64,000 nucleotides of DNA from Segetibacter koreensis DSM 18137 (GTDB taxonomy: Bacteria > Bacteroidota > Bacteroidia > Chitinophagales > Chitinophagaceae). The position numbers were made by a program, and so were the translations under genes. The stretch covers positions 14,466 to 78,465 of the forward strand of contig NZ_KB893321.1 in assembly GCF_000374045.1 (NCBI RefSeq), written 5' to 3'. The notes beneath the pieces were generated by a model. That model did not search any database, had not been told where the DNA came from, and worked only from the letters and a program-made list of their open reading frames with translations. Positions 47,286-56,662 of the stretch are shown here, in pieces (position 1 is the stretch's first letter; each line of letters opens with the position of its first letter).

Positions 47286-47360
47286 TGAAGGATGATTTCC
47301 TGTTGTATAAATAGCCCTCTAATGCTATAAAATGTACTTCATCAATTAATTATCAGAAGC

Positions 47361-48671
47361 ATGAATAAGGTTCAACAAGTACTTCTGCGTTCAAAAAGCA
47401 TTTTCATTGTCTGGAGCATGATTGCTGCTTTTGGTACTTACTTCTGCATGTATGCTTTTCGAAAGCCCTTTAATGCAGGTACGTACCCCGGTCATGAATT
47501 AGGACACATTGACTACAAGGCTGTTTTAATAGTTGCCCAGGTAATCGGATATATGTTATCAAAATTTATTGGCATTAAAGTCATTTCGGAGCTTAAACCA
47601 TCGAGGCGGAAATCGTTAATCATCGGTCTTATTCTTTTTGCCGAAATCGCTTTACTATTATTTGGTCTGATACCACCACCTTACAATTTTATTTGTTTGT
47701 TTTTAAATGGACTGCCATTAGGAATGGTTTGGGGAGTTGTATTCAGCTATCTTGAAGGCCGTCGTTTTACTGAAGTACTGGGCATGGGCCTTAGTATCAG
47801 TTTGATCATTTCTTCCGGATTTCTTAAAACCATTTACTTTTATATTCATGCTTTGGTGCCTTCAATAAGCGAGTTTTGGATGCCTTTTGTAATGGGATTA
47901 CTATTTCTGCCACTCTTTTTATTTTTTGTGTGGATGCTTTCAGTAATTCCTGCGCCTAATCAGGAAGATATTGGATTGCGTAAAGAACGTTTGCCAATGA
48001 CGAGCCAGGACAAAGGAAAGGTTATCAGCCAATTTGGAAGTGCCCTTTTTGTCCTCATCATTGTGTATACCTTTCTCACAATGCTAAGGGATTTTCGAGA
48101 TAATTTTTCTGTTGAGATTTGGAACGAGATGGATCCGGCATGGAATAAAGATGTTTTTGCACAAACAGAGACGATGGTGGGTTTAATTGTATTAATTGTA
48201 ATAGCTTGCCTATCAGCAATCAAAAGTAAGGCGGTTGGTTTTTGGTTTACTATGCTTTTAATATTTATAGGTGTCGCGTTAAGTGGCGTTTCAACTTTGT
48301 GCTTTCAGCTTCATTGGATAACGCCTTTTTACTGGATGCTTTTATTAGGCGTGGGTTTATTTTTCGCTTACATTCCTATACAAATTGTTTTATTTGAAAG
48401 AATGATAGCACTGTTTAGTATTAAAGCAAATGCGGGTTTCTTTGTTTACATGTGCGATTCGATAGGGTACCTCGGGAGTGTAGGATTGCTTTTTTATAAG
48501 GAGTTTTTTGTAAAAAGTATGAAGTGGACAAAAGTTTTAATGCAATTTTCCTACCTGTTATCTGTTGTTTCGATGATACTGTTGATATTATCTGCTTTCT
48601 TATTTTATAAACAATATTACCTAATTGCACAAAATGCCTCAAAGATCAAACCAGCGGTGCAGGTAGTATAA
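47361..48671 (+). CDS. DUF5690 family MFS-like transporter, candidate aminoethylphosphonate permease
   Basis: 436 residues with about 12 predicted TM helices. The start AAFGTYFCMYAFRKPFNAG is the hallmark of DUF5690, a Bacteroidota MFS-like family; loop motifs such as GLPLGMVWGVVFSYLEGRR support an MFS fold. Between the FAD oxidoreductase and phnW (15 bases downstream), it is the only inner-membrane transporter in the phosphonate cluster, so it is the best candidate to carry AEP, N-alkyl-AEP or phosphonoacetate into the cytoplasm. Substrate specificity is inferred only from position. No PhnCDE or PhnSTUV ABC importer is present. Confidence 0.8.
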   Translation: MNKVQQVLLRSKSIFIVWSMIAAFGTYFCMYAFRKPFNAGTYPGHELGHIDYKAVLIVAQVIGYMLSKFIGIKVISELKPSRRKSLIIGLILFAEIALLLFGLIPPPYNFICLFLNGLPLGMVWGVVFSYLEGRRFTEVLGMGLSISLIISSGFLKTIYFYIHALVPSISEFWMPFVMGLLFLPLFLFFVWMLSVIPAPNQEDIGLRKERLPMTSQDKGKVISQFGSALFVLIIVYTFLTMLRDFRDNFSVEIWNEMDPAWNKDVFAQTETMVGLIVLIVIACLSAIKSKAVGFWFTMLLIFIGVALSGVSTLCFQLHWITPFYWMLLLGVGLFFAYIPIQIVLFERMIALFSIKANAGFFVYMCDSIGYLGSVGLLFYKEFFVKSMKWTKVLMQFSYLLSVVSMILLILSAFLFYKQYYLIAQNASKIKPAVQVV

Positions 48672-48686
48672 TGACAATGTAATAGA

Positions 48687-49823
48687 ATGATCATGCAAAC
48701 AAAAAAAATACTTTTTACCCCCGGGCCACTAACAACTTCTAAAACAGTAAAAGAAGCGATGCTCGAAGATATGGGATCGAGAGACGCTGCCTTTATAACA
48801 GCAGTAAAGGAGATCAGAACAGAGTTATTACGACTCGCGCATGTATCGAAAGAAGAAGGCTATGAATGTGTGATTGTACAAGGCTCTGGTACTTTCGGAA
48901 TAGAATCAGTTATAAGCAGTGCAACAGGAAAGGATGATGTACTATTGGTGTTAGCGAATGGAGCTTATGGAGAACGCATAGTAAGTATGGCAGCTATTCA
49001 TAAGTTAAATCACCAGGTTTTGCGATTTAGTGAAGATGAGATTGTAAGCCCGGAAGCTGTACAACAATATTTAAAAGAGCATCCGGAAGTAACAAAAATA
49101 GCATGTATTCATAGTGAAACCACTACAGGCTTATTCAATCCGATTTTTGAAATTGGCCTTGTTTGTAAACAACACAATGCCGTATTCATTGTTGACGCTA
49201 TGAGCAGTTTTGGAGGTGTAGAAATGGATATGAAGCAGATGAATATCGATTTTCTTGTTTCCTCTTCAAATAAATGTATTGAAGGTGTACCAGGTTTTGC
49301 ATTTGCTTTGTGCAAAAGGCAAGAGCTGGAAAAGGCCAAAGGACAGGCAAGAACGCTAAGTTTAGACCTGTATGCGCAATGGGAAGGATTGGAGAAAAAC
49401 GGCCAGTTTAGATTTACTCCGCCTACACTTAGTATAATGGCTTTTTTGCAGGCATTGAAAGAATTAAGGGAAGAAGGCGGAGTTGAGGCACGTGAACAAC
49501 GATATAAAAAAAATAAAGAAATTTTAGACGAAGGTCTCCTCGATATTGGTTTTAAACATTATTTGGCGCCGGACATTCAAGGTCACATCATCACTTCCTA
49601 CCTTTATCCCCAAGATCCTAAATTTAATTTTGACCGCTTTTACAATAAGCTAAATGATCTCGGTTTTATCATTTATCCGGGCAAGTTAAGCAAAGCAGAT
49701 GCTTTTAGAATCGGAAATATCGGCCAGATTTTTCCAGCTGATGTCCATGATTTGATAAAAGCCATAAAAGCGGTTTTAGCAGAAGAAAATATTATGATAA
49801 AAGAACATTCATTAAATGCCTGA
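48687..49823 (+). CDS. phnW: 2-aminoethylphosphonate--pyruvate transaminase
   Basis: 378 residues, class V aminotransferase fold. It converts 2-aminoethylphosphonate and pyruvate to phosphonoacetaldehyde and alanine. The N-terminal ILFTPGPLTTS and MGSRDAAF are the family signature. VQGSGTFGIE binds the cofactor phosphate, D170 (FIVDAMSSFGG) contacts the pyridine nitrogen, and K196 (SSSNKCIEGVPGF) is the Schiff-base lysine. No phosphonatase PhnX gene is nearby, so the product must go to PhnY and PhnA, both encoded upstream. A second Met two codons in (48693) is an alternative start. The gap to the next gene is 22 bases. Confidence 0.94.
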   Translation: MIMQTKKILFTPGPLTTSKTVKEAMLEDMGSRDAAFITAVKEIRTELLRLAHVSKEEGYECVIVQGSGTFGIESVISSATGKDDVLLVLANGAYGERIVSMAAIHKLNHQVLRFSEDEIVSPEAVQQYLKEHPEVTKIACIHSETTTGLFNPIFEIGLVCKQHNAVFIVDAMSSFGGVEMDMKQMNIDFLVSSSNKCIEGVPGFAFALCKRQELEKAKGQARTLSLDLYAQWEGLEKNGQFRFTPPTLSIMAFLQALKELREEGGVEAREQRYKKNKEILDEGLLDIGFKHYLAPDIQGHIITSYLYPQDPKFNFDRFYNKLNDLGFIIYPGKLSKADAFRIGNIGQIFPADVHDLIKAIKAVLAEENIMIKEHSLNA

Positions 49824-49845
49824 AAGCCCACACTCTTAAAACACC

Positions 49846-52554
49846 ATGAATAAAATCCCCCATATCTTTTTTTTCTTTCTTTTTGTTTACTCTTCGGCAA
49901 ATGTGTTTTCTCAAAGAGAAGTGAAAGTACTGACGGTACCTGCGCACATAGCTTACACACATATTGATAAAGATGGTAAAACTGTTTTACCTAGCGGACG
50001 GTATCTAACACCTGCCGGGCAAACGATACAGATAACACACGATCCGTTCGGAATGGCAGTTTCACCCGACGGCACAAAAACGGTTACACTCCATAACGGT
50101 GTCTTTACTATCATTAATAATTCAACGTTAGAAAATACAAGGGTTCCAAGTTATGACAATAGTATTCCTTCACCGTTATCGAAAGGTTCTTTTCTAGGTG
50201 TTGCTTTTTCTCCGGATTCTAAAACAGTTTACCTAAGCGGTGGAGACAATGGTGCAGTGATTATTTATGATATTGAAAAGTTACAACGATTAGACTCCAT
50301 TTCATTAAATGGTAAAATTGATACTACAGATTTTGAAGATAGCTTTACCTCGGATTTGTTGCTTAATGAAAATAATAATGAGTTGCTTGTTTTAGACAGG
50401 GGGAATTTCCGGTTAGTACGTATTGATTTAAATACAAAAAAGATAACCTCTTCGGTTAAAACCGGTCGTCAGCCTTTTGGCCTCGCCCTTAGTCCTGATC
50501 ATACAACAGCTTTTGTCGCAAATGTTGGTATGTATGATTATCCTCTTTTGGGAGGTCTTACAGAAAAAAATCAAGATAGTTTACGAATTCCTTTTCATCC
50601 TTACGGTGATAATACAAAAGAGTCAATAAGTGGATATAATTGGAATGGAGAGAATATACCCGGCCTGGGAAGTCCTTTAGCTCCAGAAGCAATGAGTGTA
50701 TATACTATTGACCTTGCTTCTAATAAAGTGATAGATAGATTTAAGCCCGGACATCAAATAGGGCAAATGGTAGAAGATGCAGAAGTTATAGGCGGGGCAA
50801 GCCCTAACTCAATAGCTGTAGGCAGTAAATATGCTTATGTAAGCAATGCAACAAACGATAACATTTCTGTTATTGATTATAAAAACCATAAGATTATTGG
50901 TCATATTCCTATAAAAACTGATAGGCGCATTGACCATTACCGTGGTACTTTGCCTTTTGGCATTGCATTAAGCAAAGATGAAAAAACTTTGTATGCAGCA
51001 CTGTTAGGTTTTAATGCTGTTGCAGTAATCGATTTGGAAAAAAAGGTTACCAAAGGTTTAATACCGACAGGGTGGGGGCCGGCAAGGGTACAATTAAGTA
51101 ACGATGAAAAGGAACTATATGTCATTACTTGCCGTGGTTATGGGGCAGGGCCGAATGGAGGTAAAGATTTTGTAGCACCTGTTCAGGGAACTTACATTGG
51201 AGATATTCAATTGGGAACATTTCAAAAAATACCAATGCCGGATAGACAGCAATTGGCAGCTTATACAAAGCAATCTATAGACAATACTTTTGTTCAGGTC
51301 CGCATGAAAGATGACGTAAAAAATCCATTGCCTCTTTTGCCAGCCGGAAGGAATACTCCTATAAAGTACGTGGTATATATTACCAAAGAAAACAGAAGCT
51401 ATGATGAAGTGTTGGGACAGTTAACATCAGGTAAAGGAGACTCGACACTTGCACGTTTTGGTGCAGGGGTAAATATAAATACTAAAACTGACACTGTAAG
51501 AAATGTAGATGTAGGGCCAAATCATTTAAAAGTAGCGAAGGAGTTTGCCTTCAGTGATAATTTTTATTGCGACAGTGATGCTTCTATTCACGGTCATCAT
51601 TGGATGATGGGAGTAATTCCCAATGAATGGGTAGAAGCAAATTCGAGTGTAGATAAAACTGCGAAAATATTTTCCAAAGCGCCAGGGCGTCGATATCCTG
51701 GCTCTACAGGCAGTATGGATCCGGAAGATTATGCGGAAAGAGGCGGCTTGTGGGAAGCTTTGGAGCGGAGCAAAGTATCTTTTTACAATTTCGGCGAAGC
51801 CAACGAAACAGCGCATGTCCGAGAAGAATGGATGGATACTGCAACAGGCGCTGCCCATGCAGTAATGGTGCCTATGCAAAAGGCTTTATGGTCAAGAACA
51901 AGTCATGATTATGCAGGATTTAACACCAATATTCCTGACCAGTTCCGTATGGATCAATTCGAAAGAAATTTTACAAAAATGTGGTTAAAAGGTAAATCAA
52001 AAATGCCACAACTTGTTACTATGCAGGTGCCCAATGATCACACAGCCTCGCCAAGACCAAACGACGGTTATCCCTATATTCACTCCTATGTTGCAGACAA
52101 TGACTTGGCTGTAGGAAGAATATTACATTTTCTTTCAAGAACTCCTTATTGGAAAAACATGCTGGTAATTATAACAGAAGATGATCCACAGGGCGGGGTA
52201 GATCATATAGATGCACACAGAAGTATTTTAATGATGGCAGGTCCTTATGTAAAAAGAGGATATACCTCTCATACTCATGCTAACTTCGGTTCAATTCTTA
52301 AAACTATTTACAATATTCTTGGCGTCCCTTATGTAAACCAGTATGATGCTACAGCTTCCCTGTTACAGGACTTTTTTACAAACAAGCCAGACTTTCGGCC
52401 TTATACTTTAGTAATGCCAAGTAAAAGTGTTTTTGATCCCGCTGAGGCAATGAAACGTTACAATAAAGATATTGATTGGAGAAAAATAATGAAAGGTCCT
52501 GAAATGGATGATGAAGATGAACTTCGTGAAAAGCATTACGCTCCGGCCAACTAA
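49846..52554 (+). CDS. Exported bifunctional YncE-like beta-propeller / phosphoesterase-family protein
   Basis: 902 residues. A signal peptide (ending NVFSQ) precedes a YncE-type seven-bladed propeller (~40-440) with repeats like FGMAVSPDGTKT, GVAFSPDSKTVYLSGG and FGLALSPDHTTAFVAN. A phosphoesterase domain of the acid phosphatase/phospholipase C type (PF04185-like, ~495-830) follows, with KENRSYDEVLGQ near its start, SIHGHHWMMG and ITEDDPQGGVDHIDAHR. Metal ligands of the alkaline phosphatase superfamily are thus present. It acts in the periplasm or at the surface. Following phnW by 22 bases, it may release phosphate or a phosphonate head group from the imported ligand; that is inference. Confidence 0.85.
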   Translation: MNKIPHIFFFFLFVYSSANVFSQREVKVLTVPAHIAYTHIDKDGKTVLPSGRYLTPAGQTIQITHDPFGMAVSPDGTKTVTLHNGVFTIINNSTLENTRVPSYDNSIPSPLSKGSFLGVAFSPDSKTVYLSGGDNGAVIIYDIEKLQRLDSISLNGKIDTTDFEDSFTSDLLLNENNNELLVLDRGNFRLVRIDLNTKKITSSVKTGRQPFGLALSPDHTTAFVANVGMYDYPLLGGLTEKNQDSLRIPFHPYGDNTKESISGYNWNGENIPGLGSPLAPEAMSVYTIDLASNKVIDRFKPGHQIGQMVEDAEVIGGASPNSIAVGSKYAYVSNATNDNISVIDYKNHKIIGHIPIKTDRRIDHYRGTLPFGIALSKDEKTLYAALLGFNAVAVIDLEKKVTKGLIPTGWGPARVQLSNDEKELYVITCRGYGAGPNGGKDFVAPVQGTYIGDIQLGTFQKIPMPDRQQLAAYTKQSIDNTFVQVRMKDDVKNPLPLLPAGRNTPIKYVVYITKENRSYDEVLGQLTSGKGDSTLARFGAGVNINTKTDTVRNVDVGPNHLKVAKEFAFSDNFYCDSDASIHGHHWMMGVIPNEWVEANSSVDKTAKIFSKAPGRRYPGSTGSMDPEDYAERGGLWEALERSKVSFYNFGEANETAHVREEWMDTATGAAHAVMVPMQKALWSRTSHDYAGFNTNIPDQFRMDQFERNFTKMWLKGKSKMPQLVTMQVPNDHTASPRPNDGYPYIHSYVADNDLAVGRILHFLSRTPYWKNMLVIITEDDPQGGVDHIDAHRSILMMAGPYVKRGYTSHTHANFGSILKTIYNILGVPYVNQYDATASLLQDFFTNKPDFRPYTLVMPSKSVFDPAEAMKRYNKDIDWRKIMKGPEMDDEDELREKHYAPAN

Positions 52555-52606
52555 ATAGGAAGTAACCAGTACTAATTTTTTCAAAAGGAAATCTCGTATT
52601 TTTTAT

Positions 52607-53866
52607 ATGAATAAATCTTTCAGCTGCATTTGTATATTATTGTGTTTTTCAAATTCATTATTATTTGCGCAGGGCAAACAAAAAAAAGTAGTTTTTATTA
52701 TAGCGGACGGTATACCTGCGGATGTGGTAGAAAGGGTTCATACTCCTAACATTGATCTCATTGCAAAAGAAGGTAAATATATGCGTGCCCATGTGGGAGG
52801 TGAAAAAGATGATTACTCTCAAACACCTACTATATCAGCGGTTGGATATAATAGCTTGCTGACCGGTACATGGGTCAACAAACACAATGTCTGGGATAAT
52901 GATATAAAAGAGCCAAATTATAATTATTGGAACATTTTTCGGTTTTTTAAGAAACAATATCCTGATAAAAAAACAGCCATTTTCTCAAGCTGGACGGATA
53001 ACAGAACCAAACTTATAGGTGATAGTGTTGCTGCTGCTGGAAACATTCATCCTGATTATCGTGCCGACGGTTATGAATTGGATACTATGAAGTTTCCGCA
53101 CGATGAGGAAAGCGACTACATGCACCAGATTGATGAAACCGTAACGAACGCAGCAAGTGATGCTATAAAAAACAAAGCGCCAGACCTGTCATGGGTTTAT
53201 CTTGAATATACAGACGATATGGGTCACAAGTATGGAGACAGCAAAAAGTTTTATAATGCTGTAAGTATTTTAGATACACAAATAGGTAAAATATGGCGTG
53301 CTGTACAATACAGAAGAAAACATTTTAATGAAGATTGGCTAATTGTCATTACAACAGACCACGGGCGTAATGAACAAACAGGTAAAGACCATGGCAGTCA
53401 AACGCAGCGGCAACGAAATACATGGATAGTAACTAATTATCACAATCTTAATAATTATGCTCAATACTATCGTCCTGGTATAGTTGATATAATGCCATCT
53501 ATTGCACGTTTTATGAATCTCAATATTCCATTAGAAAGAGCAAGAGAAATAGACGGCATTTCGTTAATAGGTAAAGTTTCGGTGGCAGATGTTCGGGTAA
53601 ATTATTTTCAAAATAACCTTGACATCACGTGGAAAGCATTGGAGAAGGAAGGAAAAGCAAAAATATGGGTTGCCATTACTAATCATTTTCGGGAAGGCAA
53701 ACCTGACAAGTACCTGTTGGTGGGAGAGGTGCCGGTCAGCAATGAGCAGATTACAATAGACGCGAGCAAACTAAAATCTTCCTTTTATAAAGTTGTTGTA
53801 GAAGGGCCCTTTAATACAGCCAATAAATGGTTTGTAACGGACGATAAACAAACGTTATCAAAATAA
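52607..53866 (+). CDS. Exported alkaline phosphatase/phosphodiesterase family protein
   Basis: 419 residues. The signal peptide ends LLFAQ. The alkaline phosphatase superfamily core has KKVVFIIADGIPAD (metal D), AVGYNSLLTGTW (nucleophile region, in place of the more usual TNP), YTDDMGHKYG (metal D and H), ITTDHGRNE (D-H pair) and KDHGSQTQ (last His). The pattern resembles nucleotide pyrophosphatase/phosphodiesterase-like enzymes, and the substrate is unknown. It is 52 bases after the phosphoesterase gene and is the last gene of the co-directional phosphonate run. A C-terminal beta-rich domain (~320-415) may bind substrate. Confidence 0.85.
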   Translation: MNKSFSCICILLCFSNSLLFAQGKQKKVVFIIADGIPADVVERVHTPNIDLIAKEGKYMRAHVGGEKDDYSQTPTISAVGYNSLLTGTWVNKHNVWDNDIKEPNYNYWNIFRFFKKQYPDKKTAIFSSWTDNRTKLIGDSVAAAGNIHPDYRADGYELDTMKFPHDEESDYMHQIDETVTNAASDAIKNKAPDLSWVYLEYTDDMGHKYGDSKKFYNAVSILDTQIGKIWRAVQYRRKHFNEDWLIVITTDHGRNEQTGKDHGSQTQRQRNTWIVTNYHNLNNYAQYYRPGIVDIMPSIARFMNLNIPLERAREIDGISLIGKVSVADVRVNYFQNNLDITWKALEKEGKAKIWVAITNHFREGKPDKYLLVGEVPVSNEQITIDASKLKSSFYKVVVEGPFNTANKWFVTDDKQTLSK

Positions 53867-53901
53867 GAAATAGAACCATTTAAGGGAAATTTTAGGGAGT
53901 A

Positions 53902-54504
53902 TCAATTCAATAGCTTCCCAAGATTTTCAAAAGTTTCGTACGGACCTTTTGTTATAAACATATTGGTTACAGGGGCAGGAACATTTCCGGAAGGGTCCAT
54001 TTTTAAATAATAACTAATACTTATTTTATTGTTTCCAACATATTTTACATCCCAGGTACTGCTAAAAAACTGAAGCCGTACAACCCCTTTTTGTATGGGA
54101 AAAGCACCGGGTTCCCCCGAAGCTACCACCTTCAACGTATTTTTGGCTGGGTTTAGATTAAAGCGCATACGTACAGCAATATCGCGATTACTTACGGGCC
54201 ATGGCAACTCAGTTTCACTGTAATACAGAATTTCGTTTCCACTGATTTGCCTGATTGGGTAAGACTGCTTCGTACTATACACCCATTCTTTGTTTTTTCC
54301 TACATCGCGAAGTATGTTTACCAGCTTTTGTAATGTACCTGCAAGAACCGCTTCTACTTTTATAGATTTATATTTTGATTCACCTTCCGTTGCTGTGTAC
54401 ACTTTTATGCCGTTTTTATCTTTAGTAAGCTCCCAATTGGTTTGCCCATAAGAAACATTGGTAATAGCAACAAAAAAGAATAATATAGCTGTTTTTACAT
54501 TCAT
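53902..54504 (-). CDS. Exported START-domain protein
   Basis: 200 residues. The signal peptide ends VSYGQ. A START-type lipid-binding fold follows: NWELTKDKNGIKVYTATE start, KSIKVEAVLAGTLQKLVNIL, EWVYSTKQSYPI, SETELPWPVSNRDIAVRMR and FITKGPYETFENL at the end. START domains bind lipids or hydrophobic ligands; the bacterial exported forms have no established role. It is convergent with the alkaline phosphatase-family gene (35-base gap) and outside the phosphonate transcription unit. Confidence 0.82.
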   Translation of the reverse strand: MNVKTAILFFFVAITNVSYGQTNWELTKDKNGIKVYTATEGESKYKSIKVEAVLAGTLQKLVNILRDVGKNKEWVYSTKQSYPIRQISGNEILYYSETELPWPVSNRDIAVRMRFNLNPAKNTLKVVASGEPGAFPIQKGVVRLQFFSSTWDVKYVGNNKISISYYLKMDPSGNVPAPVTNMFITKGPYETFENLGKLLN

Positions 54505-54751
54505 AGTTCTGTTAGTATCCTATTTGCTTGTTTTGATACTTATTTTATCCATTAACTTATAAACTTTAAGTAAAGTTTTCTTAAGTATTGCAAAAATTAT
54601 TTAAAACCTCTTGAAAGGTAAGCTTCAATCTGAGTAACATGAAGTTAAAAAAAGCTAAACAAGCTTTTCCTGCAATTGTTCAGTGCAACACTTTTGCTGA
54701 ACCGAATTTTTTTAATTGAAAGAATTTATTTTTACCAGTAAATTCGTCTCT

Positions 54752-55300
54752 ATGAGCATAGACATAGACCAGTTGGAAATAAACGTAAATCTTCATGCGC
54801 TTCGTCCCGAATTTTTAAACTCTGAACTCCATTATGTTATTGCACAAAACGAAAATTCTTTTCGTTTTGTAACCTGGCACGAAGAGCCAGAAGAAAACGA
54901 GGAAAAGTTCTATTGTTTTTTAACGGAACAGGATTTTCTTATTCCGGCAGGTAATGTTTTGATTAAGGAGAGTTATATGCTTAGAGAAGATTCTATTTAC
55001 CCTCCCGCATCAAATTATATGGATTTTATCGAAAGTATAGAAACTCTTGAACCAGGTGGCGCAGCAAAACGTATCAGAAGATTTTATGACGAAGACATAG
55101 ATAAAATAAAAGAAGGCCTCGAAGAAAAGTATGAAACAGTAGAGAAGCATGTAGTTACGAGTAAGCAGGGACAACATTTGTTATTTTTAATTGATAATGT
55201 TGAGATATCAATATCTGCAACCATGGTCTATTTTCGTTACAAAACTCCGTTTAATGAAAGCCACTACAAACATGTGAAGGAAGAAAATGAAGAGAATTAA
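54752..55300 (+). CDS. Unrecognised 182-residue protein
   Basis: From ATG 54752 it starts MSIDIDQLEINVNLHALRPE. It is acidic, with beta-strand-rich N-terminal and C-terminal parts and a charged helix (~105-125). No domain is recognised, and there is no signal peptide or TM helix. A TATTTTTA near-match to the -7 box lies just upstream (~54725), which supports this start over in-frame TTG 54716. It ends 5 bases before the convergent CvpA-CAP gene's stop. Confidence 0.6.
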   Translation: MSIDIDQLEINVNLHALRPEFLNSELHYVIAQNENSFRFVTWHEEPEENEEKFYCFLTEQDFLIPAGNVLIKESYMLREDSIYPPASNYMDFIESIETLEPGGAAKRIRRFYDEDIDKIKEGLEEKYETVEKHVVTSKQGQHLLFLIDNVEISISATMVYFRYKTPFNESHYKHVKEENEEN

Positions 55301-55305
55301 ACTCT

Positions 55306-56262
55306 TTAATTCCTGAAATTTTGTGTAATCATTAATCCATATATGCCTCCGTCTACAATACCGATCCCTACTCTTCGAAACAGCGGATTAAGGATATTTT
55401 TACGATGGCCGGGAGAATTCATCAAACCACGATGGCAAATAGAAAGGGTTTGACCTAGTGCCAGGTTTTCGCCGGCAGCCAGGTATTTTATATGTGCTTC
55501 TTTCATTCTGTCAAAAGGAGACAAACCCTCGGGCGTTACATGTGAGAAATAACCTCTTGCAAACATGTCTTTTGAATGCTCCCGGGCTACTGCGAGCATT
55601 TCAACATCAGGTTTTAAAATAGGCAAGCCTGCTTTTTGCCTTTCTTTGTTTACCAGGACCAGCATCTTAGCTTCCAGATCTTCGCGGATTTTTGGATTTG
55701 CGTCTTTGAACGGCAATGCAATCAACTCTTCCGACTCCGGGTTTATTCTTATTTTGCCGAACGGTTTATTTACAATTTCATTTAAAAGCGGCGAGAGTTT
55801 TTCGTCGAGCCAGTCCACCTTATCATACATTTTATTCGCCAGCTTGCTGTTTTCTGATAAGGCAGATAAACGTTCGGAAAAAGGAACTGACAATAAAAGG
55901 GCAGCAACAATAAATGCCCATACAAGACCATTAAAAGCACCTGGCACTATACCCATTATTCGGTTTACAGTATTTTCATGAGAAGATTCTGGTATTGATG
56001 ATAGAAGAAAGTTGGCTATAAATGAAAAAATTATACGGGCAACAACGAGTGCGATTATAAAAGAAAGAGGAACCCTCCACATGCCTAAAGAAGGTATGAC
56101 TTTATCTAAAATCGAAGCAAAAAACGGGTATAAAAAAAACGCTGTTAAAAGCCCGGCAGCCAGCATAAATAGTTGGAGCATGCCTGTTATGAAGCCTTTT
56201 TGAAAGCCGCTAGAAATGTTGAGAAGTAAAATAAGTATAAGAAATATATCAATAACGTTCAT
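55306..56262 (-). CDS. CvpA-CAP fusion membrane protein
   Basis: 318 residues. The N-terminal half (~1-130) is a CvpA-family membrane domain with four TM helices (MNVIDIFLILILLLNISSG, then GFQKGFITGMLQLF). The C-terminal half (~190-318) is a CAP/SCP domain: LVNKERQKAGLPILKPD, AREHSKDMFARGYFSHVTPEG, AAGENLALG, SPGHRKNIL and the GIYGLMITQNF end, with the conserved His and Glu residues. CvpA proteins are linked to colicin V export and envelope stress, and CAP domains to cell-surface functions. The CAP domain should lie in the periplasm. Confidence 0.87.
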   Translation of the reverse strand: MNVIDIFLILILLLNISSGFQKGFITGMLQLFMLAAGLLTAFFLYPFFASILDKVIPSLGMWRVPLSFIIALVVARIIFSFIANFLLSSIPESSHENTVNRIMGIVPGAFNGLVWAFIVAALLLSVPFSERLSALSENSKLANKMYDKVDWLDEKLSPLLNEIVNKPFGKIRINPESEELIALPFKDANPKIREDLEAKMLVLVNKERQKAGLPILKPDVEMLAVAREHSKDMFARGYFSHVTPEGLSPFDRMKEAHIKYLAAGENLALGQTLSICHRGLMNSPGHRKNILNPLFRRVGIGIVDGGIYGLMITQNFRN

Positions 56263-56456
56263 AACAATTGGTCTGACAGATTTGATGTAGCTATCACAAA
56301 ATATAGTGCCGAAAATTTATTTTATAGAGAATGCTGACTTACAAAATATAGAAAGTAAATAGTACTAATGAGAGCTGCATCGACCAAGTTAAGTCAAGAT
56401 GAGATAGGGGACTAATTATGATTTTAAAATAAATTTTTAATTTTCGTATAGTCAAT

Positions 56457-56464
56457 TACTTTTG
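56457..56464 (+). promoter_or_regulatory. -7 box (TACTTTTG) ahead of the cobalamin riboswitch
   Basis: An exact TAnnTTTG match ending 7 bases before the predicted start of the riboswitch. Transcription would begin at the riboswitch's 5' edge. Confidence 0.55.
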
Positions 56465-56470
56465 TCCCCG

Positions 56471-56662
56471 ATTGGTTCCTGCATTTTGTTTGTTCGAAAT
56501 CAGGATTAAAAGGGAAGCCGGTGTAAGTCCGGCGCTATCCCCGTAGCTGTAAAGTCTGCATTCCAAAACCTGCTTAAGGAGATGGAAAAATTCAACTTGT
56601 AACCACTGTTCGTTTCGAATGGGAAGGAAGTTGAGTTTGCGACAAAGCCAGAAGACCTGCCT
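56471..56662 (+). ncRNA. Cobalamin (B12) riboswitch
   Basis: The conserved cobalamin-aptamer core is present: GGGAAgCCGGTGtAAgTCCGG followed by CCCCGTAGCTGTAAA, an intervening variable arm, and the closing GCCAGAAGACCTGCC (B12 box, 56647-56661). It lies directly upstream of a BtuB-type receptor gene and should repress it when adenosylcobalamin is plentiful. It also shows that reading frames starting upstream of 56781 are not real starts. Confidence 0.95.

Noticed and set aside
54678-54712. GTTCAG...CTGAAC hairpin followed by T-run
   Set aside because: Lies between divergent genes where no transcript needs terminating; the stem is short.
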